DNA from: Hyphomicrobium sp.
GTDB taxonomy: Bacteria; Pseudomonadota; Alphaproteobacteria; Rhizobiales; Hyphomicrobiaceae
DNA: 64,000 nucleotides
Assembly (NCBI GenBank): GCA_003987725.1
Contig: RXJH01000013.1
Span: 100,421-164,420 of the forward strand
Reading direction: 5' to 3'
Shown here in pieces: positions 24,828 to 34,266 of the stretch. A program made the translations under genes and the position numbers. The first letter of the stretch is position 1; each line of letters begins with the position of its first letter. The notes beneath the pieces were generated by a model that worked only from the letters and a program-made list of their open reading frames with translations, had not been told where the DNA came from and did not search any database.

Positions 24828-25718
24828 ATGAAAAACCAAGAAAAATTTCAGCCTCCTCGCGGAAGCGTTTACATTCCCGGCGGGAAATCGGGGGTTTTGC
24901 TGGTTCATTCATTGGGCGGCTCGCCGCTTGAGATGAAAGCTGTCGCGCACGCTCTCTCCCGTAAGGGTCTGACGGTCTATTGCCCCGTCGTTCCGGGCCT
25001 CACCTTTGGCACCGACGTTTCCGGACTTTCCACCTGGCAGGACTGGTACAAGTCGGTCTCCGACGCGTTCGATCACCTGCGCAGCGTTTGTGACAACGTC
25101 ATTATCGGTGGCGCTTCGGCCGGCTCGATCCTGGCCTTGAGGCTCGCCGCCTATCGTCAAGACCAAGCCTGCGGCGTGATGCTTTACGCCCCGACGCTCG
25201 CAGTTAATGGCTGGGCCATTCCGAAGGCGATCAAGCTCTTCCATCTCGTCACGGACAAGTGGACGGCCCGCCTTTTCAAATTCCGGACACCGGCGCCCTA
25301 CGGCATCAAGGATGAGCGCGTACGCAATTTCGCGCTCGATTCGATGCGCGGCAGCGATAACATGCCGTCCGACATCACCGAGCGCGGTGGCGGCACCGTC
25401 TACGAATTCTTCTGCCTCGTGCGCAACGTCCGGCCGATGCTGCCGCTCGTGAAGCTCCACACGCTGATCTTCCATCCGCGCCACGACGACCAGAGCGACA
25501 TCAAGAATACGATGGCGCTCCAGCGTCAGCTCGGCGGCATGGTCGAAGTTTCAGTTCTCGACGACAGCTATCACTTGGTCACGCTCGATCGCCAGCGCGG
25601 CTACGTCGTCGAACGGACGATGGAATTCGTCGACCGCTTGCTGGCCCGACAGGCCGACAAGGTCGCGGTTCAAAAGCCCGCTTCGACCGGTTCGAAGCAG
25701 TTGGGGGCGGCTGAGTAA
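24828..25718 (+). CDS. Alpha/beta hydrolase, carboxylesterase type
   Basis: A 296-residue alpha/beta-hydrolase. GVLLVHSLGGSP forms the oxyanion loop, IIGGASAGS the nucleophile elbow (Ser in G-x-S-x-G), FHPRHDDQSD near residue 220 the acid, and DDSYHLVTLD the catalytic His. Closest in pattern to monoacylglycerol lipase/Est30-type carboxylesterases. No signal peptide. A ~30-residue Lys/Ala/Gln tail follows. Strong terminator downstream. Confidence 0.85.
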   Translation: MKNQEKFQPPRGSVYIPGGKSGVLLVHSLGGSPLEMKAVAHALSRKGLTVYCPVVPGLTFGTDVSGLSTWQDWYKSVSDAFDHLRSVCDNVIIGGASAGSILALRLAAYRQDQACGVMLYAPTLAVNGWAIPKAIKLFHLVTDKWTARLFKFRTPAPYGIKDERVRNFALDSMRGSDNMPSDITERGGGTVYEFFCLVRNVRPMLPLVKLHTLIFHPRHDDQSDIKNTMALQRQLGGMVEVSVLDDSYHLVTLDRQRGYVVERTMEFVDRLLARQADKVAVQKPASTGSKQLGAAE

Positions 25719-25766
25719 CAGCCGCCGCCTTCCGGCATTCTTTTCTTTATGTGGCGCTATCGCAGA

Positions 25767-25803
25767 AAGGCGGCCCCAACTGAGGTTGGCGCCGCCTTTT
25801 TTC
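25767..25803 (+). terminator. Rho-independent terminator
   Basis: A 12-bp stem GGCGGCCCCAAC / GTTGGCGCCGCC with one mismatch and a TGAG loop, followed by TTTTTT. Shared gap with the convergent DUF2147 gene. Confidence 0.9.
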
Positions 25804-25824
25804 TGTATTGGAATTCGGTTTCGG

Positions 25825-26514
25825 TTAGTTCGAAGCAACCGGCTGCTGGGGTTGGGGCTGAGGCTGCGTCGCGACCGCCTTGTCCGGAGCCTTCTTCTTT
25901 TTGTGCGTCGTCGTCGCCGCGACGTTCGTGGCAGCGGGTTTGGCCGCGCCTGCAGCGGTCTTGCTCGGCTTCTTTGTGGCGCCGGCCGCCTCCTTCTTCA
26001 CGGGACCAGGAGCTGCGGCCGCATCAGGAGCACAGGACGGCAAATCAGCCGGAGCGCGCGTCCAGATAAAAGATTTGCCCAAAAAGCGCATGCCCTTGTA
26101 GCCGGTCACCTTGAGCGTATCGGCATCAATGAGATCGAGGGCGACGTCGTAGGATTTGCCTTCCTTGGGATCGTAAACCCAGCCGTTGTCGAAACCGCCG
26201 CCGGAGAGCTGTACAAGATCGCCCAGAACCGGTAACCCGCAGATCGGACGGCTGCGCTGGGACGCATCGGGATTGTATCTGTCGACCTTGGGTTGGCCGT
26301 CGCTCATCGGCTCTTGCAGCCAGTAGATCTTGCCGCACAGCGTCGTCGGCGTGCAGATCTCGATCTTGACGGCGCCTTTTCCGGTGTCGTCATACCAGAC
26401 GCCAACCTCTTTCGGATCGGCAGCAGCCGGGGCAGGGCCGATGGTAGCACCGAGCAAGCAGGTGGCGACTGCGAGAGTGGCAGCTGAAGAATTAGCAATA
26501 TTGAAGCTACGCAT
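25825..26514 (-). CDS. DUF2147 secreted protein with Ala/Lys/Pro tail
   Basis: 229 residues from the ATG giving MRSFNIANSSAATLA. A signal peptide is followed by a DUF2147 domain (VGVWYDDTGKGAVKIEIC, LCGKIYWL, GLPVLGDL, GFDNGWVYDPKEGKSY, LKVTGYKGMRFLGKSFIW), a periplasmic beta-barrel-like fold of unknown function. The last ~65 residues are a low-complexity Ala/Lys/Thr/Gln-Pro tail. The frame is open upstream to 26577 but the chosen ATG keeps the signal peptide. Confidence 0.85.
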   Translation of the reverse strand: MRSFNIANSSAATLAVATCLLGATIGPAPAAADPKEVGVWYDDTGKGAVKIEICTPTTLCGKIYWLQEPMSDGQPKVDRYNPDASQRSRPICGLPVLGDLVQLSGGGFDNGWVYDPKEGKSYDVALDLIDADTLKVTGYKGMRFLGKSFIWTRAPADLPSCAPDAAAAPGPVKKEAAGATKKPSKTAAGAAKPAATNVAATTTHKKKKAPDKAVATQPQPQPQQPVASN

Positions 26515-26807
26515 GACAATAAACCGCAGATGAAAACTCAACTTTAGTACTCCTATGCCCCGAAAGCGGCAAAACATTGGAACTTATTTGTTAAACGGTC
26601 GCTAAGGCTTTCGGAGAAATCGTCTCGACACCGACGATCAACCTTTATTGCCGTCCGAAGCGGAACGTGACGCGGGACGTTTTGGCGTTTGGCTGTGGTC
26701 GTAGCGAGACAATAGAGCTATATGACCCTGCATAAGGCGCGCGGAGTTCGCGCCATCTGCAGGCCCCAAGGCCCAATAGAAACCCCTCTGAGAGATCCGG
26801 CAGATAC

Positions 26808-27938
26808 ATGGTTTTTACTCTCGCGCTTCGTAATTTGTTGCACGATCGAGTTCGTTTGGCGGTTACGCTTATCGGTATTCTTTTCTCTATCGTCCTCGTG
26901 GCTGTGCAACTCGGTCTATACCTCGGGTCGAGCCGGATGATCACGGCCAATATTGCCCGCTCGAATGCCGATCTCATAGTAACGACCTTCGGCGCCAAAA
27001 GCTTCGAGGACGGCGGCCTTTTGTTGGGCGATCGGGAACGTCACCAAGCCCTGGCGACGCCGGGCGTGGAAAGCGTCGTGCCGCTGGTCGTCGCTTTCGC
27101 AGAATGGCGGAAGCCCGAGGGCGGCTCCTCGCGCGTGGTTCTGATTGGCTCCGATGCGGACGATCAGGGCCTCCTTCCGTGGGGCCTCATTCAAGGGACT
27201 GTGGAAGACATCAAGGCGCCTGACGCCATCGCCGTCGATAGTACTTATTTGAGCGAACTCGGCATCAACGGCGTCGGTGACACCGCGCAGGCCGGTGGCG
27301 GCCGCGTCAAGATCCGTGCACTGACGGAAGGCATCCGCTCCTTCACGCAATCGCCCTATGCCTACACAACGCTCAACCGCGCTCGCCAGTTGCTCGGCGC
27401 CGACGACGACAAATCGACCTTTCTGCTAGTGAAGCTGGCGCCAGGGGCGAACATCACCGCAGTGCAGAAAGATCTCGCCCATCGCCTCGATTCAGCTGAC
27501 GTGCTGACCAAGGACGAATTCGAAAGCCGCAGCCTCAAGCAATGGCTGTTCCGCACGGGCGCGGGCTTGGCGCTGATCGGCGGCGCGATCCTCGGCAGCC
27601 TCGTCGGAACCGTCATCGTCGCTCAGACGCTGTACTCGAGCACAAAGGATCACATTCACGAATTTGCAACGCTCCGCGCGCTCGGATCGTCAAGAGGCTA
27701 CATTTACAAGGTAATTCTGGCTCAGGCCGGCCTGAGCGCAATCATGGGTTACGTGCTCGGCATGGCAATTGCCTTATTGATACTTTACTTCAGTAGGAAT
27801 TCGTCGTTGCCGTTGGTGATGACGCCGGGCCTGGCATTCTGGCTTTTCGCGCTGACGCTGTTCATGTGTGCGATCTCGGCGCTCTCGGCCATCGTCAAGG
27901 TCACGAAGATAGATCCGGCTACGGTGTTTGCGAGATGA
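26808..27938 (+). CDS. devC: DevC-type ABC exporter permease (FtsX fold)
   Basis: A 376-residue permease. An N-terminal helix (VTLIGILFSIVLVAVQLGLY), a large periplasmic domain (residues ~50-260), then three C-terminal helices typical of FtsX/MacB permeases (GGAILGSLVGTVIVAQT, MGYVLGMAIALLILYF, FWLFALTLFMCAISALSA). First gene of a three-gene operon with its ATPase and adaptor; the next start overlaps its stop (ATGA). DevABC exporters move glycolipids or other envelope compounds via TolC; the substrate here is unknown. Confidence 0.88.
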   Translation: MVFTLALRNLLHDRVRLAVTLIGILFSIVLVAVQLGLYLGSSRMITANIARSNADLIVTTFGAKSFEDGGLLLGDRERHQALATPGVESVVPLVVAFAEWRKPEGGSSRVVLIGSDADDQGLLPWGLIQGTVEDIKAPDAIAVDSTYLSELGINGVGDTAQAGGGRVKIRALTEGIRSFTQSPYAYTTLNRARQLLGADDDKSTFLLVKLAPGANITAVQKDLAHRLDSADVLTKDEFESRSLKQWLFRTGAGLALIGGAILGSLVGTVIVAQTLYSSTKDHIHEFATLRALGSSRGYIYKVILAQAGLSAIMGYVLGMAIALLILYFSRNSSLPLVMTPGLAFWLFALTLFMCAISALSAIVKVTKIDPATVFAR

Positions 27939-28687
27939 CAACGACCCCCGTCATGCAAGCGGAAAATATCGTCAAGGAGCTTGGCGCCGGTGCCGGCCTG
28001 GTGGTCGCTGTCAAAGGCGTCTCGCTGGAACTGGTCCCCGGAGAGCTGACGCTGCTGATGGGGCCTTCGGGCTCCGGCAAAACCACGCTTCTCTCGATTC
28101 TTGGCTGCATCATGAAGCCGACGTCGGGGAGCATCCGCATCGCCGATACGAAGATCGACGGCCTGTCCGCCGAAGAGCTGGCCAAGGTGCGCCGGGAACA
28201 CCTCGGGTTCATTTTTCAATCCTACAACCTGTTCCCGACGTTGAATGCCATCGAGAACGTTCGCATCGCTCTCGACGTCAGAGGCGTCAAAGGTTTCGCT
28301 GCGACGAGCCGCTCCGAAGAAGTTCTGCGTGAAGTCGGTCTTGGCCACCGCCTGACCAACTATCCGCGCAACCTGTCAGGCGGCGAACAGCAGCGTGTTG
28401 CGGTCGCTCGCGCGATCGCAAGTTCACCTTCGATCGTGCTCGCCGACGAGCCGACCGCCGCTCTCGACAGCGAGAACGGACATGCGGTGATGGCGCTGCT
28501 GTCGCGCATTGCCAAGGAACAGCATCGCAGCGTGCTTGCGGTTACGCACGACCCGCGAACCTTGGGCTACGCCGATCGCGTCGTACGCATCGAAGACGGA
28601 AGAATTGTCGGTGAAGAGCGCCGGCCGGAAGGCATAGATTCCCCCGAAATTACGGATTTGACGAAGAGGCGAAAGCTGCATGCTTAA
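27935..28687 (+). CDS. devA: DevA-type ABC exporter ATPase
   Basis: 250 residues from the ATG that overlaps the devC stop. Walker A GPSGSGKTT, Q-loop FIFQSYNLF, signature LSGGEQQRVAVARA, Walker B IVLADEPTAALD and H-loop AVTHDPR: the MacB/LolD class of energising subunits. Its last 8 bases overlap the adaptor gene start. Confidence 0.92.
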   Translation: MTTTPVMQAENIVKELGAGAGLVVAVKGVSLELVPGELTLLMGPSGSGKTTLLSILGCIMKPTSGSIRIADTKIDGLSAEELAKVRREHLGFIFQSYNLFPTLNAIENVRIALDVRGVKGFAATSRSEEVLREVGLGHRLTNYPRNLSGGEQQRVAVARAIASSPSIVLADEPTAALDSENGHAVMALLSRIAKEQHRSVLAVTHDPRTLGYADRVVRIEDGRIVGEERRPEGIDSPEITDLTKRRKLHA

Positions 28688-29783
28688 GAAGATTGATCCC
28701 ACGGTCTCGGCCATTCTCGCCGCCGGCGCCCTGGCGTTGCTGGGTGGCTTTGCTTTCAACACCCTGACCCATAGCGAGACCATGTTTTCGAGTGTGGCAG
28801 GCACAGCGCATGCCGACACGACGGCCCAGACGGCGCAATGGGCGGCATCCGCCACCGCGCGCGTAGAGCCGAAGGACGGCGAAGTCCGTATTGCCAGCGA
28901 AGTCGGCGGCAAGATCGACGAAGTCCTCGCCAACACCAACGATCAAGTGAAAGCCGGCGATCTCCTGATCCGCCTCGAGGACGCCGATTATTACAACAAG
29001 ATCGCTGCGGCGTCCGCCGAAGCCAGCGTTCGCGAACGTGAGCGCAGCGAAGAAGCGGCAACCGGTCCAGCTCTCGATCGCCGCAACGCCGAAGACGCCG
29101 TCGCTAAAGCGCAACGTAACGTCTTCGCCGCCCATGAGGCTTTCGACACGGCATTCCGCGCGCAGAAAACCGCCAAAGGCGATGCTGATGCGGTCGACAA
29201 GGCCCGCAAGGATCTCGCCGACAAAGTCGACGCCTTGGCAGCTGCAAAGACCAAGCTTGCGCAAGTCAACGCTCAGCCGAACATGCCGCTGCAGCAGCGC
29301 TTGGAATCATCGCTGGCTCTCGCCCGTTCGGATCTGACTTCGGCCGAACTCGCACTGGAGCGCACGCGTATCCGCGCCCCGGCTGACGGCACCGTTCTGA
29401 ACGTACTGGCGCGCGTTGGTGAAACCGCGGTTCCCTCACCCGAAAGCGCCGTCGTGGTCTTCGGCGACATGTCGAGCCTTCGCCTCCGCGCGGAAGTCGA
29501 AGAGCGTGACGCCGCAAGAGTTCACGTCGGCCAGCGCGTGGTCGTGAAGGCAGACGCTTTCCCCGACAAGACGTTCGAAGGCACCGTCACATCGATTTCG
29601 CAGTCATTGGCCGCGCCGCGGATTGCAACCCGCGGTCCGCGTCGTCCGAACGATGTCGAAGTCGTCGAAGTCATGGTTTCGCTCGACGATCATCCGCCGC
29701 TCTTCACCGGCATGCGCGTCGACACCTTCTTCAAGCTCGACAATCAGGCCGCGAACGCATCGAGCGGCACGAAAACAAACTGA
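28680..29783 (+). CDS. devB: DevB-type membrane fusion (adaptor) protein
   Basis: A 367-residue HlyD-family adaptor. N-terminal membrane anchor (ILAAGALALLGGFAF), biotinyl-lipoyl halves (ASEVGGKIDEVLANTNDQV and RIRAPADGTVLNVLARVGE), a coiled-coil hairpin (residues ~100-210) and a beta-barrel end. It bridges the DevCA pump to an outer-membrane channel, which is not encoded here. Strong terminator follows. Confidence 0.88.
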   Translation: MLKKIDPTVSAILAAGALALLGGFAFNTLTHSETMFSSVAGTAHADTTAQTAQWAASATARVEPKDGEVRIASEVGGKIDEVLANTNDQVKAGDLLIRLEDADYYNKIAAASAEASVRERERSEEAATGPALDRRNAEDAVAKAQRNVFAAHEAFDTAFRAQKTAKGDADAVDKARKDLADKVDALAAAKTKLAQVNAQPNMPLQQRLESSLALARSDLTSAELALERTRIRAPADGTVLNVLARVGETAVPSPESAVVVFGDMSSLRLRAEVEERDAARVHVGQRVVVKADAFPDKTFEGTVTSISQSLAAPRIATRGPRRPNDVEVVEVMVSLDDHPPLFTGMRVDTFFKLDNQAANASSGTKTN

Positions 29784-29804
29784 TCAGTTTGTCCTGACAG
29801 AATA

Positions 29805-29838
29805 AAGGGCGTCCGTGGTAGCCACGGGCGCCCTTTTT
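29805..29838 (+). terminator. Terminator of the devCAB-like operon
   Basis: A 12-bp stem GGGCGTCCGTGG / CCACGGGCGCCC (one G-T wobble), 3-base loop, then TTTTT. Confidence 0.9.
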
Positions 29839-29870
29839 CATGATTGCGAACGCGTTCGGAAGGGGAGGTT

Positions 29871-31037
29871 TCAGGCCGCCGCCCGCGCCGTGGCATCGAT
29901 CTGAGCCGTCAGCCGCGGATCGAGCCCGAGCTGCTGAGCGAGCGACCCCAAAAATTGCTCTTCCGCCGGAGAATTGTCCGCAACAGCCATACGCGCCGCT
30001 GCGTAAAGCTGGATGGCTTCCTGGGGCGTTTGCACTGACTTCGCCAGCTCTTCGATGGTATGCGGATGATTGAGCTCGTTCGCCAGGAAGGTCTCGGATT
30101 CACGATCGAGGCCTGCCTCTTTGATTCCGGTCATGATCTTCGCTTGCTCGGCCGGATCGATGCGCCCATCGGCGAAGGCTGCCGCGATCATCGCTTGCAG
30201 ATAATGGACTGCCGCATCATTCGTCATCGCCGCGGCTTCATAGCCTGAGCCAGTCGGGGGCGGTTCGGCCGATATCGCGGCTTGGGTCGTCTGAGGCTTT
30301 TCGACATTGGTCGTTCCGGCCGAGTCGGAAAGCAAAGGCTTCCCTTGCTCGTAGTTTTGAATGGCCTTGTAGGCGAGACCGCCGAGCATCGCGAGGGCTC
30401 CGAGCTTCGCTGCGCCGGTCGCGACCGACCGGCCCGTCTGCGTTCCGAGCAAGAGACCACCAAGCCCACCGGCGGCGGCGGTCGATGCGTAAGGATTGTT
30501 TTGAATAAGGCCTTTTAGCTTTTCGAGCATCTCGCTCGTTTGCGGATCCGAAGTGAGCCGTCCGAGAGCATCGCTCGCGCCGGTCTGTTGGCCGATGCGC
30601 TCCGAACCCTCCTTGACGCCTTGCGTCGCCTGCGCGAGCACCCGGCTCAGGATGTCCCCGATACTGCCGCCGCCACTGCCGGATACCGAGCCGCCGGCTT
30701 CGCTGAGCTTGTCTCTGATTTGAGCGAGGATGTTCGCGAAATCCGGGGAGGAACTTGGCGTGCCCTGTCCGGGCTGGGATGAGACGCCTGCAGGCGATTT
30801 TGTTTGTGCTTGCGACAGGCTTTGGCTGATCTGGTGCAGGATATCGCCAACTCCGCCGCCGCCACTTCCGCTTTGTGCGCCTTGAGTTCCGCCTCCGGCA
30901 TTCCGAAGAATATCATTCAAAATATCTCCAATGCTGCCGCCGGGCGGGTTGGCGCCATTCGGTTGTCCTGGAGTTGAAGAGCCCGCGGGCGCTGCGCCGC
31001 GAACAATATTTTCGAGCATGGATTTGGCGTCGAACAT
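29871..31037 (-). CDS. DUF533 / TerB-like protein
   Basis: A 388-residue protein. The first ~180 residues are glycine/serine-rich repeats with recurring IGDIL/VGDIL motifs (GGSIGDILNDILRNAGGG and others). A hydrophobic stretch (STAAAGGLGGLLLG) precedes the DUF533 region, residues ~265-385, which is helical and TerB-like (IAAAFADGRIDPAEQAKIM). Likely membrane associated; function unknown. Related to YebE of enterobacteria. Confidence 0.82.
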   Translation of the reverse strand: MFDAKSMLENIVRGAAPAGSSTPGQPNGANPPGGSIGDILNDILRNAGGGTQGAQSGSGGGGVGDILHQISQSLSQAQTKSPAGVSSQPGQGTPSSSPDFANILAQIRDKLSEAGGSVSGSGGGSIGDILSRVLAQATQGVKEGSERIGQQTGASDALGRLTSDPQTSEMLEKLKGLIQNNPYASTAAAGGLGGLLLGTQTGRSVATGAAKLGALAMLGGLAYKAIQNYEQGKPLLSDSAGTTNVEKPQTTQAAISAEPPPTGSGYEAAAMTNDAAVHYLQAMIAAAFADGRIDPAEQAKIMTGIKEAGLDRESETFLANELNHPHTIEELAKSVQTPQEAIQLYAAARMAVADNSPAEEQFLGSLAQQLGLDPRLTAQIDATARAAA

Positions 31038-31128
31038 AGCGGGGGTTCCTTCTGTTTCAACCGCACGGCTGAAACGTAGGCACGCACCCGGTCATGCACA
31101 ATCCGGCGCCTGAACAATCCTTTCGGAA

Positions 31129-34100
31129 TTATTCCGCCGCGAGCGGCAACGGACGATGGCTCTCGGCACCCGACGAACTGCCCGGCGCCGATTGCGGCTC
31201 GGCAGGTGGCTCGTCGCGAGGGCCGATGAAGCGGCCGAAAATGCGCTGCATGACATTGCTGAGGCCGTCCATCACGGTAAAGAAGGACGGTACGAACACC
31301 AGCGACAGCATCGTTGAAACCAACAGGCCGCCGATGACCGCGATCGCCATGGGCGCCCGGAATTCGCCGCCATCTCCGAGTGCAAATGCGCTGGGCAGCA
31401 TGCCGGCGGCCATCGCGAGCGTCGTCATCACGATGGGCCGCGCGCGCTTGCGGCCGGCATCGAGAAGAGCTTCGCGGCGGTCGACGCCTCTGGCAATCTC
31501 CTCAATCGCGAAATCGACGAGCATGATCGCGTTCTTGGTCACGATGCCCATGAGCATGAGCAACCCGATGTAGACCGGCATGCTGATCGAATTGTCGGTA
31601 ACGAGAAGGCTGAGCGCCACGCCGCCACCGGACAACGGCAGCGAGATGAGGATCGTCAGCGGCTGCGTCACGCTGCCGAACAGCAGAACCAGAAGGCCGA
31701 ACACGATCAGGATTCCGGTACCCATCGCCGTGATGAATCCATTCGCGACCTCGTCCTGGATCTCAGCGTCGCCCGATGGCTGCAGGCTGACCGACGGTGG
31801 CAGCTTCTGTTCGTCGATGACTTGGAGGAAGCGTTCGCGCGCGACGCTCAGAGGCACCCCGCGGTCGAGATCGACACCGATCACGGCACGCCGTTCGCGA
31901 TCAAAGCGTTCGATCGACGAAGGGCCGCGCCCAAACTCCACACTTGCCACTGCCGTGAGCGGAATGGCCTTGCCGGCGCTGTTCGTCAGCCGCAGTTGCT
32001 CGATTTGCTTGAGATCAGTGCGTGTCGTCTCTTCGAGTTGGACGCGGATCGGGATCTGCCGGTCGCCGACTGTAAACTTCGCGAGGTTGAAGCCTGCGTC
32101 GCCGATCGTCGCCACGCGAATGGCTTCCGAAATCTGATCCGGAGCGACGCCGAGGCGCGCCGCAACATCGAGGCGCGGAACGATGCGGATTTCGGGACGC
32201 TCCGTCGATCCGGACGCGGCTACGTTGCGGAATCCCGGAACGCTGCGCATGGCGCCTTCGACCTTGCCGATCGCGGCGTTGAGATCGTCGCCGCTGCGCG
32301 ACAGCATCGTGAACGAAAGCTCCCGTTCGCCGCGTTCATTCACGTACCACGCGCGCGTGTCGGGGATGTCAGCAAGCTTCGCCGCGATGATCGACTTCAA
32401 TTGCTTTTGCGTCAGCTTGCGCGCGGTCTTCGGCACAAGCTGTACGAAGAGTGCCGCACGTCGGACTTCGAGTTGCCCGGTCGGGCTCGTGCCGCCAAGA
32501 ACGAAGACTTGGGCAACCTCGGGGATCGTGCGCAGCACCTTCACCATCTGGTCGGTCCTGTCACGCGTCAGGTCGAGCTGCGTGCCTGGCGGCATCTCGA
32601 CGGATACGACGACGCGCGAGGTGTCTTCATCGGGCAGAAAACCCGTCGGCAGTAAAACCGTCGCATAGAGAGACGCGATCACGAGCCCGACGCCGCCAAG
32701 GACCGTTAGATACGGATGACGCAATGTCATCGACAAAAGGCGCGTATATGCGCGCATGATGAAGCCGTCGGCGTGGGGCTTTTCCGGTACCGGGCGCATG
32801 AAATAGGCGGCGAGCATCGGCGTGATGAGGCGCGCGACGAGCAGCGAAATCAGAACGGCGACGGCGACCGTCAAGCCGAACTGCCTGAAATACTGACCCG
32901 CAACGCCGCCCATGAACGAGACCGGCGCGAAAATCGCGACGATCGTCAGCGTGATCGCGATAACGGCGAGCCCGATCTCGTCCGCGGCTTCAAGCGCCGC
33001 GCGATAGGGTGATTTGCCCATATGCATGTGGCGCACGATGTTCTCGATTTCGACGATCGCGTCGTCAACGAGAATACCAGTTGCGAGCGTAATGCCGAGC
33101 AGACTGACGAGATTGAGAGAAAATCCAAGCGCGCTCATTGCCCAGAACGTCGGGATCGCCGCGAGCGGCAGCGCGATCGCCGTAATGACCGTTGCGCGCC
33201 AGTTTCGCAAGAAAACGAACACGACGAAGACAGCCAGCGCCGCCCCCTCCATCAGCGTTTCCATCGCAGATTCGTAGTTGCCGCGCGTATAGGAAACGGC
33301 ATCGTCGATCTTCGTCAACTTGACGTCGGGGTATTCGGTTTCGAGATTTTTCAGCGTCACGTTGACGGCGTCAGATACCGAAAGCTCGCTCGTTCCCTTG
33401 GTGCGGAAGACGGAGAATGAAACGACGGGCTGACCGTTGAGACGCCCGAAAGAGCGCTGCTCGCTGGCATCGTCGATGACGTGGCCGAGATCCCTGAGGC
33501 GCACTTCGCGGCCGCCCGCGAGGGTGATCTTTGCGTCGGACAGGGCTTCGACCTGCCGCGCACCGGCAAGGGTGCGGATCGCCTGCTCCTGGTTGCCGAC
33601 TTCGCCACGACCCGAACCAAGATCGACGTTGGTGGCGCGCACTTGGGCGTTCACCTGCGCTGCGGTGATGCCGTAGGCAAGAAGCTTGTCGGGATCGAGA
33701 TTGATGCGAATTTCTCTATCGACGCCCCCATAGCGCTCGACGCGGCCGACGCCTTTCGTCGCCTGCAGCCTGCGCTTGATGATATCGTCGACATGCCACG
33801 AGAGTTCTTCGAGCGTCATGCCGGGCGATGTCGCCGCAAATGATAGAATCGCCTGACCTTCGACATCGATGCGCTCGGTCACCGGTTCGTCGATTGTCCG
33901 CGGCAAGTCTCCGCGCACCTTCGCGACCGCGTCCTTCACGTCATTCAAGGCGCGGTCGGTATTCGTTTCGAGCCGAAACTCGATCAGTGTCAGCGACTGG
34001 CCATCGGTCAGCGTCGAGGTGATATGCTTGACGCCGGTGATGTTCGCGACAGCGTCCTCGACGACCTTCGTCACTTGCGTTTCGAGTTCGGCAGGCGCTG

Positions 34101-34266
34101 CACCAGACTGCGTGATCTTCACCGAGACGAGTGGCACGTCGATGTTGGGAAAGCGCGTGACGGGCAGCGATTTGAAGCTCAGCGTGCCGAGCAGCATCAG
34201 CACCGCGAAGAGCACGATCGATGGCACAGGCCGGCGTATCGACCAGGCGGAAATATTGATGCGCAT
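31129..34266 (-). CDS. RND multidrug efflux permease (AcrB/MexF type)
   Basis: A 1045-residue inner-membrane proton antiporter with 12 helices and two large periplasmic loops. TM4 has TGILVDDAIVEIENI with the two proton-relay Asp residues; TM10 has MGIVTKNAIMLVDFA with the relay Lys. It exports drugs or other amphiphiles through an outer-membrane channel not present here. Its ATG shares one base with the adaptor stop (TAATG), so the two are coupled. Last gene of tetR-adaptor-RND. Confidence 0.93.
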   Translation of the reverse strand: MRINISAWSIRRPVPSIVLFAVLMLLGTLSFKSLPVTRFPNIDVPLVSVKITQSGAAPAELETQVTKVVEDAVANITGVKHITSTLTDGQSLTLIEFRLETNTDRALNDVKDAVAKVRGDLPRTIDEPVTERIDVEGQAILSFAATSPGMTLEELSWHVDDIIKRRLQATKGVGRVERYGGVDREIRINLDPDKLLAYGITAAQVNAQVRATNVDLGSGRGEVGNQEQAIRTLAGARQVEALSDAKITLAGGREVRLRDLGHVIDDASEQRSFGRLNGQPVVSFSVFRTKGTSELSVSDAVNVTLKNLETEYPDVKLTKIDDAVSYTRGNYESAMETLMEGAALAVFVVFVFLRNWRATVITAIALPLAAIPTFWAMSALGFSLNLVSLLGITLATGILVDDAIVEIENIVRHMHMGKSPYRAALEAADEIGLAVIAITLTIVAIFAPVSFMGGVAGQYFRQFGLTVAVAVLISLLVARLITPMLAAYFMRPVPEKPHADGFIMRAYTRLLSMTLRHPYLTVLGGVGLVIASLYATVLLPTGFLPDEDTSRVVVSVEMPPGTQLDLTRDRTDQMVKVLRTIPEVAQVFVLGGTSPTGQLEVRRAALFVQLVPKTARKLTQKQLKSIIAAKLADIPDTRAWYVNERGERELSFTMLSRSGDDLNAAIGKVEGAMRSVPGFRNVAASGSTERPEIRIVPRLDVAARLGVAPDQISEAIRVATIGDAGFNLAKFTVGDRQIPIRVQLEETTRTDLKQIEQLRLTNSAGKAIPLTAVASVEFGRGPSSIERFDRERRAVIGVDLDRGVPLSVARERFLQVIDEQKLPPSVSLQPSGDAEIQDEVANGFITAMGTGILIVFGLLVLLFGSVTQPLTILISLPLSGGGVALSLLVTDNSISMPVYIGLLMLMGIVTKNAIMLVDFAIEEIARGVDRREALLDAGRKRARPIVMTTLAMAAGMLPSAFALGDGGEFRAPMAIAVIGGLLVSTMLSLVFVPSFFTVMDGLSNVMQRIFGRFIGPRDEPPAEPQSAPGSSSGAESHRPLPLAAE

